A stretch of DNA of 7,872 nucleotides, taken from Bacillota bacterium. Lineage in GTDB: Bacteria > Bacillota_C > Negativicutes > CTSoil-072. Position 1 is the first letter of the stretch; each line of letters starts with the position of its first letter. The translations under genes were made by a program, and so were the position numbers. Below the pieces are notes generated by a model. That model saw only the letters and a list, made by a program, of their open reading frames with translations, ran no database searches and was not told the DNA's origin. Below are positions 1 through 6,760 of the stretch, one piece after another. The stretch spans positions 1 through 7,872 of the forward strand of contig JAGFXW010000108.1 in NCBI GenBank assembly GCA_017861495.1. The letters run 5' to 3'.

Positions 1-10
1 ATTTTTCCAT
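1..10 (-). CDS. miaA: Start of the next operon gene, probably miaA (tRNA dimethylallyltransferase), 5' end only
   Basis: Only ATG and the codons for Glu and Lys, plus one base, are inside the window. The ATG lies 2 nt after the TAA of the methyltransferase gene and has a GGAGG ribosome binding site 6 nt upstream, so a real start is well supported. The identity is inferred from context. In many Firmicutes miaA closes the mutS-mutL cluster, and MiaA makes the i6A37 tRNA that MiaB, at the head of this operon, then methylthiolates. The visible three residues are compatible with a MiaA N-terminus but cannot prove it. I am confident that a gene starts here and only moderately confident of its name. 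Confidence 0.55.
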
Positions 11-12
11 GG

Positions 13-804
13 TTATCCTCCGGTGTGAATAATGCCGTATTGGACTCTGCTGTATTTTCCCCCGCTAAAATGTTTGATGCCCAAACGGGTAAATTCCGGA
101 CTGTCCTTTGTTTCTTTAATGACAACCCGGCGTGATGCAACGCGGCAGGCCTCAACTAGAATATCCCTATTTAACGGTTCTTTATTGGCAAGTTCCCGTA
201 GTGGCTTCAGATTCATACTGTTTGCAACCGGCTGGCGAAACATTGGGTCAAAGTAGACGATATCAAAGCTATTATTAGGCATACTTTTCAAGAAAGAAAA
301 AGAATCGATGTGTTGTACTGTAATCGTTCGCAAAGCAGCAAGAATTTCAGGAGGAATGTCTGGCGATGTAAAATGCTTTAATCCCAATGAAGTAACTAGT
401 GCGATTATCGCCGACACTTCGAGTCCTACAACATGGCCTTGTTCACCGGCAATGTAATTCGCAACAATTGCATCGGTTCCCATTCCCAACGTACAATCCA
501 AAACCGATTGCCCTGGTTGTAAGTCCATCGCTGCGACCATATGGTCGCCTTCGCCATTTAATAATTTATTGATCCGTAATTCCGCCATACTGAGATGAAA
601 GAAATAATCACCGTTAGTAGTAGATACGATCGGGTAGTTTTGTGTGGCGATAATAATAGTATCGACATCAAAACGGCAACGCATTGTCTCGATTCCCAGC
701 CCTTCGCGGGGCATATACGGAATTTGTAGTATCTTTGCTATTTCAGCGGCCAATTCTTCGGCTTTTATAGATTGTTTGCGGATTGTTGTGACAATACAAT
801 TCAT
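13..804 (-). CDS. Class I SAM-dependent methyltransferase, RsmJ-like (SAM_MT family)
   Basis: This 263-residue soluble protein has a Rossmann-type methyltransferase fold. Seen directly: SAM-binding motif I VLDCTLGMGTDA at residues 101-112, an acidic residue ending strand 2 (GLEVS, E129), and a DPMF motif at 186-189 after a hydrophobic strand (FDIVYF). The block FHLSMAELRINKL at 69-81 precedes the SAM domain. DPMF together with a VLDxTxGxGxDA motif is typical of the RsmJ group, whose E. coli member methylates G1516 of 16S rRNA. The Firmicute relatives carry the extra N-terminal VTT...IPYMPR region seen here (residues 5-33) and, as far as I know, have no proven substrate. RNA is the likely target, by inference. 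The start is supported by AGGTGA just upstream and by the family's early VTT motif. The gene follows mutL by 12 nt in the same operon. Substrate and gene name are left open. Confidence 0.85.
   Translation of the reverse strand: MNCIVTTIRKQSIKAEELAAEIAKILQIPYMPREGLGIETMRCRFDVDTIIIATQNYPIVSTTNGDYFFHLSMAELRINKLLNGEGDHMVAAMDLQPGQSVLDCTLGMGTDAIVANYIAGEQGHVVGLEVSAIIALVTSLGLKHFTSPDIPPEILAALRTITVQHIDSFSFLKSMPNNSFDIVYFDPMFRQPVANSMNLKPLRELANKEPLNRDILVEACRVASRRVVIKETKDSPEFTRLGIKHFSGGKYSRVQYGIIHTGG
17..21 (-). promoter_or_regulatory. Ribosome binding site of the gene starting at position 10
   Basis: GGAGG reads on the minus strand across the last sense codons of the methyltransferase gene, 6 nt before the ATG at 10-8. 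The site is buried in the preceding gene, which suggests translational coupling, and it is what identifies the truncated gene at the window edge. Confidence 0.75.
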
Positions 805-816
805 ATTTCACCTATA

Positions 817-2643
817 TCATGTTCGTTTAAATAGTTTTGCGAGATCCGCTTCCGTAAAACGAACAACGGCAGGACGTCCATGCGGGCATGTATACGGAAG
901 GTTAGCTGCGCACAATTCATCCATCAACGCTTGAATTTGCCGCATATTCAAGGTATCCCCGGCCTTTATGGCAGCACGGCAGGCTGAAGTTTGCAGGCAA
1001 GCATGGCGAAGACCCTGAGCGGTTGGCTGGGTCGTATTTTGAATGAAAGAAAGTGTATCCCGGACAACTGCTTCCGCCTCTGCTGTTGGCAGATCAATCG
1101 GAATTTCCAATAAGCGAAGCGTAAGCGGGCCGACTGAATCCAACAGAAAACCAAGTTCACGGAATGTTTCTTGATATTGGAGAACCAAATCAATCTCCTG
1201 TTGGTCAAACTCAAGATATAACGGAATTAACAGTTGTTGCGAAGGAATACTATCGCTATGACGGCTGAAGCGATCATAAAGTATGCGTTCATGCGCGGCA
1301 TGTTGATCAATTAAGTATAACCCGTCTATTCCTTGCGCTACAATATAACAGGCAGCGATTTGACCAAGTGGATACAGTCGGAAGGGTGTTGTGGTTTCGT
1401 TGGTTTCGTTAATTGCGTTAGCGGCAGGCTTCGAAAGCAATGAAACGGCAGGAATTTCACTGCTTTTTTGTATTGTTTCCATTGCTGAGAGAAAGGATAC
1501 GGATGGAGCTGGTGGTTCTGGTGATTGAAGCGTTTTGGGCTCGATCCTTGGTTCAAAAGAAGCCGGTTGTTCGTGCCATAAGGCCGGTTGTTGGGGTTTA
1601 GGGGACCAAGTAATTTTAGGCAGGGCAGCGATTTGGTGAAACGATTGCGGTTCTTCCAACACAGATAATATTGCTTTGTATACTGCCCGGAATATTTTTT
1701 GTTCATCGCTGAATTTTACTTCGCTTTTTTGTGGATGAACGTTGACATCTACGACATCGGCAGGAATAGATATAGAAACAACCGCCAAAGGATGCCCGTT
1801 TTTGGGCAACAAAGAATGGTACGCGTTATCTATTGCTTTCGATATCATCCGGCTGTTTACAATCCGTCCATTTACAATAAATGTTTGCCAGGAACGATTG
1901 CTTTTCAAAAGTGTTGGCTTGCCAATATAACCGGAAACAGTTATTCCATCCATTGCATATTCCAAAGGAATAAGGTCCGGGGTAACTTTTTGTCCATACA
2001 ATGCGCTGAGGGTATCCATTAACTGTGAATTACCCGGTGTTGTTAAAACAAGTTTTTGGTTATGGATCAGTTTAAATGCCACATCTGGGCGCGATAAAGC
2101 CAATTTAACAACAATATCGTGAATGTGGCTTCCCTCTCCTTGGGGTGTTTTTAAAAATTTTCTACGGGCAGGCGTATTAAAAAACAAATTGGCCACTGTT
2201 ATTGTGGTCCCTAATCCAGCTCCGGTTTCAAACACATCAAGGACAGACCCGCCGGTAATTTCAAGGCAAGTCGCAAAATCATCGCCGGATAGCCTGGTTT
2301 TCAAGGTTACTTCGGCGACGGCGGCTATGCTTGGCAACGCTTCACCGCGAAACCCTAAAGAATTAATATTGTATAGATCATCAGCGGAACTGATTTTACT
2401 GGTTGCATGGCGAAGAACAGCAAGTTCGGCGTCCTGACGGCTCATTCCAAACCCGTCATCGGTTACGCGAATATATTCAATACCACCGGCGGCAATTTCA
2501 ATTTCGATAGTTTGGCTGGCGGCATCGAGCGAGTTCTCCACTAACTCTTTAACAATCGATGACGGCCTTTCGACAACTTCACCGGCGGCAATTTTATTTG
2601 CCGTTTTTTCGTCCAAAATATGAATACGAGCCGAATGGATCAT
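817..2643 (-). CDS. mutL: DNA mismatch repair protein MutL, endonuclease type
   Basis: MutL couples mismatch recognition by MutS to strand incision. The N-terminal GHKL ATPase (about residues 1-335) has all its motifs: IAAGEVVERP (18-27), KELVEN with the expected general base E33 and N37, DDGFGM (62-67), ATSKI (80-84) and GFRGEA (97-102). The usual SLDAGA is SLDAAS here. A Pro/Ser-rich linker (about 340-420) leads to the C-terminal dimerisation and nuclease domain with DQHAAHE (446-452), ACRAAIKAGD (554-563), CPHGRP (586-591) and a terminal LFKR. This is the metal-dependent nicking endonuclease of bacteria that lack MutH. QQLLIP at 469-474 fits the sliding-clamp binding motif known in B. subtilis MutL (QEMIVP). 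The length of 608 aa is normal. The ATG overlaps the mutS stop as ATGA, with AGGAG 11 nt upstream inside mutS, so translation is probably coupled. Confidence 0.98.
   Translation of the reverse strand: MIHSARIHILDEKTANKIAAGEVVERPSSIVKELVENSLDAASQTIEIEIAAGGIEYIRVTDDGFGMSRQDAELAVLRHATSKISSADDLYNINSLGFRGEALPSIAAVAEVTLKTRLSGDDFATCLEITGGSVLDVFETGAGLGTTITVANLFFNTPARRKFLKTPQGEGSHIHDIVVKLALSRPDVAFKLIHNQKLVLTTPGNSQLMDTLSALYGQKVTPDLIPLEYAMDGITVSGYIGKPTLLKSNRSWQTFIVNGRIVNSRMISKAIDNAYHSLLPKNGHPLAVVSISIPADVVDVNVHPQKSEVKFSDEQKIFRAVYKAILSVLEEPQSFHQIAALPKITWSPKPQQPALWHEQPASFEPRIEPKTLQSPEPPAPSVSFLSAMETIQKSSEIPAVSLLSKPAANAINETNETTTPFRLYPLGQIAACYIVAQGIDGLYLIDQHAAHERILYDRFSRHSDSIPSQQLLIPLYLEFDQQEIDLVLQYQETFRELGFLLDSVGPLTLRLLEIPIDLPTAEAEAVVRDTLSFIQNTTQPTAQGLRHACLQTSACRAAIKAGDTLNMRQIQALMDELCAANLPYTCPHGRPAVVRFTEADLAKLFKRT
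1392..1409 (-). repeat. Two perfect tandem copies of a 9-bp unit in the mutL linker
   Basis: TGGTTTCGT (plus strand) occurs at 1392-1400 and again at 1401-1409. It encodes Asn-Glu-Thr twice (residues 412-417) in the flexible linker between the MutL ATPase and nuclease domains. Gain or loss of one unit would keep the frame, so it is probably a neutral length variation. Confidence 0.8.
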
Positions 2644-5243
2644 AATTGCCCCATCTCCTGCTTCGCTTGATTGTGGAGTTTAAACAGTAAATTGATGGCT
2701 TCCAAAGGGGTAATCGTCATCACATCTAATTTACTCAATTCATCAGCAAGTGAATTGCTAAATAGCGACAATGAATCAACAGCTTGCTTGGTATTGGTAT
2801 TATTTACAGCAGTAATTTTTTGAGAAGTTGATCCATTTTCTAATTTATTGAGCAAATCTTGCGAGCGTTCAATAATTTTCTTGGGTAGGCCGGCCAATTG
2901 GGCTACATGGATACCATAACTTTTGTCGGCGCCGCCGGGAACAATGCGTCGTAAAAAGATAATTTCATTTCCCCGTTCTTTCACCGCGACAGAATAATTA
3001 ACAATACCTTTTTCCATATCAGCTAATTCCGTCAACTCGTGGTAATGGGTGGCAAACAAAGTCTTGGCTTTAATTTTTTCTTTAATATATTCTATAACCG
3101 CCCGCGCAATGCTCATCCCGTCGAAGGTGCTTGTACCTCGTCCAATTTCATCCAATATGACCAAACTGTTGGCTGTAGCATTTTTTAAAATATGTGCGAC
3201 TTCGGTCATTTCCACCATAAACGTACTTTGTCCGGTTGCCAAATCATCGCTGGCGCCAACCCTGGTAAAGATGCGGTCCACCGGACAAATTTTTGCTTCT
3301 CTTGCCGGGATGAAGCTGCCGGTTTGAGCTAACAATGTCAATAATGCTACTTGCCGCATATAAGTGGATTTTCCAGCCATATTGGGACCGGTTATCACCA
3401 TAATTTCATTTTCACGATGATCCAGCAATGTATCGTTTGGTACAAACATTTCACGGACTAATAAACGTTCAACCACCGGATGACGCCCGTCACGGATCAA
3501 AAGGTCCCCGTTGTTGCTATGGATTATTGGCCGATTGTAATTATAGCGGCAAGCGGTTTCGGCAAAGCTGACTAAACAATCAATTTGTGCAATTTGCCGT
3601 GCGGTCTGCTGAATTTCTGAAATATTCTTTTTTATATAATCACGGATTGTGGTAAAGAGATAATACTCAATGTTAACAATTTTCTCTTGAGCGCCTAAAA
3701 TTTTCGTTTCAAATTCTTTCAATTCCGGAGTGATAAATCTTTCTGCGTTTGCTAAAGTTTGCTTGCGGACATAGTTCATCGGCGCAGACGCAATGTTACT
3801 GTTGGTTATTTCTATATAGTAGCCAAACACCTTATTGTATCCAATTTTTAAAGACTTAATTCCAGTAGCTTCCCGTTCGCGTGTTTCCATATCCTGTACC
3901 CACTGTTTGCTATCGCGGGCGATATTACGCAACTCGTCAAGCTCCAAATCATATCCCGGTTTGATCATGCCGCCGTCACGAATAGATAATGGTGGATTCT
4001 CGGCAATAGCTGATTCGATGAGATTGACGGTGTCATTATGGGTATGAAGAGTAAGCCCGGTACTAGTAAGGAGAACAGAGCCGGCAGTTTGTAAAATTTG
4101 TTTGATTGCCGGCAAAGCTGCCAACGAAGTTTGTAAAGATAGTAAATCACGGGCGTTGGCTGTTCCCACTTCAATACGGGTCATGATGCGTTCAAAATCG
4201 TAAATTACTGCCAATTTCTCCTGCAGAGACTGACGAAGGGAAGGCTTCTCAACCAATTCAGCAACGGCATCCTGCCGATTTATAATCGTGGGTATTTTTA
4301 ATAAAGGGTATTCCAGCCAATTTTTTAGTAGTCGTCCGCCCATTGCTGTTTTTGTAAAATCAAGAACAGACAGAAGTGTTCCTTTTTTTCCTCCGTCACG
4401 AACATTATGGGTTATCTCCAAATTTCGCAATGTAGCGGCATCGATAATTAAATGTTCCGTATCATTATATTGCGTCAATCGATTGATGTGTGAAAGATCG
4501 CATTTCATTGTTTGATGCAGATAATGCAACAGACAAGAAATTGCTGTTAATGGCCCTATGTCGGCGGGTAAATCTTCCACACTGAAATGCTGGGCGGGCA
4601 GCGAACGAATTGCAGTAAAATCATCGATCATCAAAGTGGTCTGGGTACATTGTGGAATCCGGTTGGCTAGAAATGAATGTAAAACCGGTAGTTGATCGAT
4701 TTTACCGGTTACTATTAATTCAGAAGGCATTAACCTGTATAGATGGTCACAAAGCGTACTCAAGCGGGCAGAACCGGTAAAAGACGCCCACATACATTCG
4801 CCGGTAGAGATATCCGCAGCCACGAGAAATAAAACAGTATCCTCTTCTAAAAGTAAAGCAAGATAGTTGTTCCCTGAAGATGGCAAGAGCAATTCGGAAA
4901 TGACGGTTCCTGGAGTGATGATTTTTGTAACTTCCCTGCGGACAATTCCTTTGGCTTGTTTGGGATCTTCCACTTGTTCGCAGATTGCTACTTTATAGCC
5001 TTTGGCAATAAGTCGAGCAAGATAGTTTTCTGCCGCATGATAAGGAATTCCACACATGGGAACACGAATATTCTGGCCGCCTTCGCGGGATGTAAGTGTG
5101 ATTTCCAATTCCTTAGCCGCCAGTTCCGCATCGTCAAAAAACATTTCATAAAAATCACCCAGGCGAAAAAAAAGGATTTCGTTTGGATGTTGTTTTTTTA
5201 TATTACGATATTGATCCATCATGGGAGTGTAACTAACCGACAT
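2640..5243 (-). CDS. mutS: DNA mismatch repair protein MutS
   Basis: MutS recognises base mismatches and small loops and recruits MutL. The protein is 867 aa, typical for MutS1. Domain I begins at the N-terminus with FFRLGDFYEMF; F31 and E33 are the mismatch-contacting Phe-x-Glu pair, which rules out MutS2. The connector, core and clamp domains follow, with the conserved KIGYNKVFGYYIEIT (466-480) and TPELKEFE (505-512). The ATPase has Walker A GPNMAGKST (619-627), the STFMVEM signature (673-679), Walker B LVILDE (D698, E699) and THYHE (732-736). The C-terminal tail ends with TPLEAINLLFKL (845-856). SLSLF at 824-828 sits where a clamp-binding QLSLF-type peptide is expected but lacks the leading Gln. 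The start lies 3 nt after the miaB stop, with GAGGTG in the last miaB codons 8-9 nt upstream. Two mononucleotide runs (A7, T8) fall in the first 26 codons. Confidence 0.99.
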   Translation of the reverse strand: MSVSYTPMMDQYRNIKKQHPNEILFFRLGDFYEMFFDDAELAAKELEITLTSREGGQNIRVPMCGIPYHAAENYLARLIAKGYKVAICEQVEDPKQAKGIVRREVTKIITPGTVISELLLPSSGNNYLALLLEEDTVLFLVAADISTGECMWASFTGSARLSTLCDHLYRLMPSELIVTGKIDQLPVLHSFLANRIPQCTQTTLMIDDFTAIRSLPAQHFSVEDLPADIGPLTAISCLLHYLHQTMKCDLSHINRLTQYNDTEHLIIDAATLRNLEITHNVRDGGKKGTLLSVLDFTKTAMGGRLLKNWLEYPLLKIPTIINRQDAVAELVEKPSLRQSLQEKLAVIYDFERIMTRIEVGTANARDLLSLQTSLAALPAIKQILQTAGSVLLTSTGLTLHTHNDTVNLIESAIAENPPLSIRDGGMIKPGYDLELDELRNIARDSKQWVQDMETREREATGIKSLKIGYNKVFGYYIEITNSNIASAPMNYVRKQTLANAERFITPELKEFETKILGAQEKIVNIEYYLFTTIRDYIKKNISEIQQTARQIAQIDCLVSFAETACRYNYNRPIIHSNNGDLLIRDGRHPVVERLLVREMFVPNDTLLDHRENEIMVITGPNMAGKSTYMRQVALLTLLAQTGSFIPAREAKICPVDRIFTRVGASDDLATGQSTFMVEMTEVAHILKNATANSLVILDEIGRGTSTFDGMSIARAVIEYIKEKIKAKTLFATHYHELTELADMEKGIVNYSVAVKERGNEIIFLRRIVPGGADKSYGIHVAQLAGLPKKIIERSQDLLNKLENGSTSQKITAVNNTNTKQAVDSLSLFSNSLADELSKLDVMTITPLEAINLLFKLHNQAKQEMGQL

Positions 5244-5246
5244 AAA

Positions 5247-6587
5247 TTAACACCTCTGGCCTTTTAGCACCCATGTTTGCGCATGGGTAATTTTAATCAT
5301 TGCCAAACTCCCGGGCAGGTCTTGTTCCGTGGCTTTCCATAAAACAATTTTATTGGTTCTGGTTCTTCCGGTCATCGTATCGGGGTCGTTTTTACTCGGC
5401 CCTTCCACTAAAACTTCCAGGCAGCTTCCTTCTAATTTTTTATTAATTTCGAGACTAATCTCGTTTTGGACATCCATCAGACGATGCAACCGTTCTTTTT
5501 TTACTGTTTCCGGCACTTGCGCCGGCATCGTTGCTGCCGGAGTTCCTGAACGGGGTGAATATAGGAAAGTATATGCTGCGTCAAACCGAATCGTCTTAAT
5601 AAATTGTAGTGTTTCTTCAAATAACTCGTCAGTTTCACCGGGAAAACCGACGATTAGGTCGGTAGTCAGAGCGGCTTGAGGGAATACAGATCGGATTTTT
5701 GCGGTTAACCGGCTATAGTCTTCCGTCGTATAGCCGCGGTTCATTGCTTTCAAAATTGCATTGCTGCCAGATTGGACCGGCAAATGAAACTGTTCGCAAA
5801 TATGACGACTGGATTGAATGGCGGCAATGACGTTGTCATTCATGTCACGCGGATGGGATGTCATATAGCGGATGCGTTCTATGCCGCCTTCTTTATCAAT
5901 AATGGTAAGCAATTCTGCAAAATCTGCCGAAGCACCAGCGTCTTTTCCATAAGAATTCACATTTTGGCCCAACAAAGTGACTTCTTTAAAACCTTGTTGC
6001 GACAATTCTTGTATTTCTTTTACGATATCTTGTACAGGCCGGCTTTGTTCGCGGCCGCGGACATAAGGAACAATACAATATGTGCAAAAATTATTGCATC
6101 CATACATGATTGGCACCCAAGCCGATATTTTCCCATCTCTAGCGGCTGGAAACGTTGAAGCAGCCCTTTCGTGATGGTCAACCGCAATGAGTTTGTTATT
6201 ATGGACTTGTTTTTCGTGCACTAGATCCAAAAGTTGATCAATATTATGAGTTCCAAGAATAATATCAACATGAGGAGCTTTTTTAAAAATTGATGTTTGG
6301 TCTTTTTGGGCCATACAGCCGGCAATCCCAATGATCAGATTGGGATTGCTCGTTTTTAAACGCTTAAATTCTCCAATCTTGCCATAGATTTTTTTTTCGG
6401 CACTTTCCCGTACGCAGCAGGTATTGATTAGGATGATATCCGCTTTCTCCGGATCATCTGTACACAAGTACCCTATAGCGCCAAGCTGGCCAGCTAGACA
6501 TTCCGAATCATATTGGTTCATTTGGCAGCCGTATGAGATAATATAATAATTTTTTGTTTGATTATTTTGTTGGGCGCATCCGGTCAT
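5247..6587 (-). CDS. miaB: tRNA-2-methylthio-N6-dimethylallyladenosine synthase MiaB
   Basis: MiaB is a radical SAM methylthiotransferase that converts i6A37 to ms2i6A37 in tRNAs reading UNN codons. At 446 aa it has the full three-domain layout. The N-terminal MTTase domain carries the auxiliary cluster cysteines C21 (SYGCQMNQYDSE), C57 (NTCCVRE) and C91 (AGCMAQ). The radical SAM core has C164-x3-C168-x2-C171 in GCNNFCTYCIVPYVRG. Further landmarks are TLLGQNVNSYG (204-214), LPVQSGS (269-275) and VGFPGET (313-319). A TRAM-type RNA-binding domain covers about 380-443. YGCQMN and the asparagine-rich partner motif favour MiaB over the related MtaB and RimO. An in-frame TAA lies directly before the ATG and C21 is essential, so no other start is possible. 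It heads the operon, behind its own promoter, and mutS begins 3 nt after its stop. Confidence 0.98.
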   Translation of the reverse strand: MTGCAQQNNQTKNYYIISYGCQMNQYDSECLAGQLGAIGYLCTDDPEKADIILINTCCVRESAEKKIYGKIGEFKRLKTSNPNLIIGIAGCMAQKDQTSIFKKAPHVDIILGTHNIDQLLDLVHEKQVHNNKLIAVDHHERAASTFPAARDGKISAWVPIMYGCNNFCTYCIVPYVRGREQSRPVQDIVKEIQELSQQGFKEVTLLGQNVNSYGKDAGASADFAELLTIIDKEGGIERIRYMTSHPRDMNDNVIAAIQSSRHICEQFHLPVQSGSNAILKAMNRGYTTEDYSRLTAKIRSVFPQAALTTDLIVGFPGETDELFEETLQFIKTIRFDAAYTFLYSPRSGTPAATMPAQVPETVKKERLHRLMDVQNEISLEINKKLEGSCLEVLVEGPSKNDPDTMTGRTRTNKIVLWKATEQDLPGSLAMIKITHAQTWVLKGQRC

Positions 6588-6599
6588 TTATTACGAGCA

Positions 6600-6605
6600 C
6601 TCCTC
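6600..6605 (-). promoter_or_regulatory. miaB ribosome binding site with long spacing
   Basis: GAGGAG lies 12 nt before the miaB ATG, longer than the usual 5-9 nt. No better site is nearer, and the in-frame stop TAA abutting the ATG excludes an earlier start. Initiation may be somewhat weaker than for the downstream genes. Confidence 0.6.
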
Positions 6606-6682
6606 TTTTATTGAACTTTAAATAGTATTTTTGTGAATCGTTGATAGATCCTGATGATTAGTCGATAATCCAACCATTACTT

Positions 6683-6711
6683 ATTATATCCTACATTCTT
6701 GGCTTAAACAA
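6683..6711 (-). promoter_or_regulatory. Sigma-A type promoter of the miaB-mutS-mutL operon
   Basis: On the minus strand TTGTTT (6711-6706) is followed by a 17-nt spacer and a perfect TATAAT (6688-6683). The -35 box matches only the TTG half of the consensus; the -10 box and spacing are ideal. Transcription would start near 6676, giving a leader of about 89 nt before miaB. No riboswitch or strong attenuator hairpin is visible in that leader; only a 5-bp GATTA/TAATC repeat is present. The -35 box lies in the tail of the preceding terminator. Confidence 0.65.
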
Positions 6712-6716
6712 TAACT

Positions 6717-6739
6717 GGGGATCCGACAAATCGGACCCC
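6717..6739 (-). terminator. Probable intrinsic terminator after the TSUP gene pair
   Basis: On the minus strand the RNA would form a 9-bp stem, GGGG-UCCGA pairing with UCGGA-CCCC, with one bulged U in the 3' arm and a UUUG loop. The following AGUUAUUGUUU is U-rich but interrupted, so the terminator is probably leaky. It lies 22 nt after the stop of the downstream TSUP gene and just before the miaB promoter. Confidence 0.6.
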
Positions 6740-6760
6740 CGGATGGTTTCGAAATTAGGA

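Noticed and set aside
2640..5243. MutS2-type protein instead of MutS1
   Set aside because: The N-terminal mismatch-binding domain with FYE is present and no Smr nuclease domain is seen at the C-terminus.
32..5267. Many open frames on the plus strand (for example 644-934, 1699-2022, 3049-3327, 4956-5267) and shifted minus-strand frames (966-1214, 1338-1706, 3965-4174)
   Set aside because: All lie inside the strongly conserved mutL, mutS or methyltransferase genes and have no recognisable domain, so they are shadow frames.
5247..6587. MtaB or RimO instead of MiaB
   Set aside because: The SYGCQMNQYDSE opening, GQNVNSYG motif, TRAM domain and mutS-mutL context fit MiaB best.
6640..6676. Short GATTA/TAATC inverted repeat in the miaB leader considered as a riboswitch or attenuator
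   Set aside because: The stem is only 5 bp, there is no U-run and no match to a riboswitch core that I recognise.
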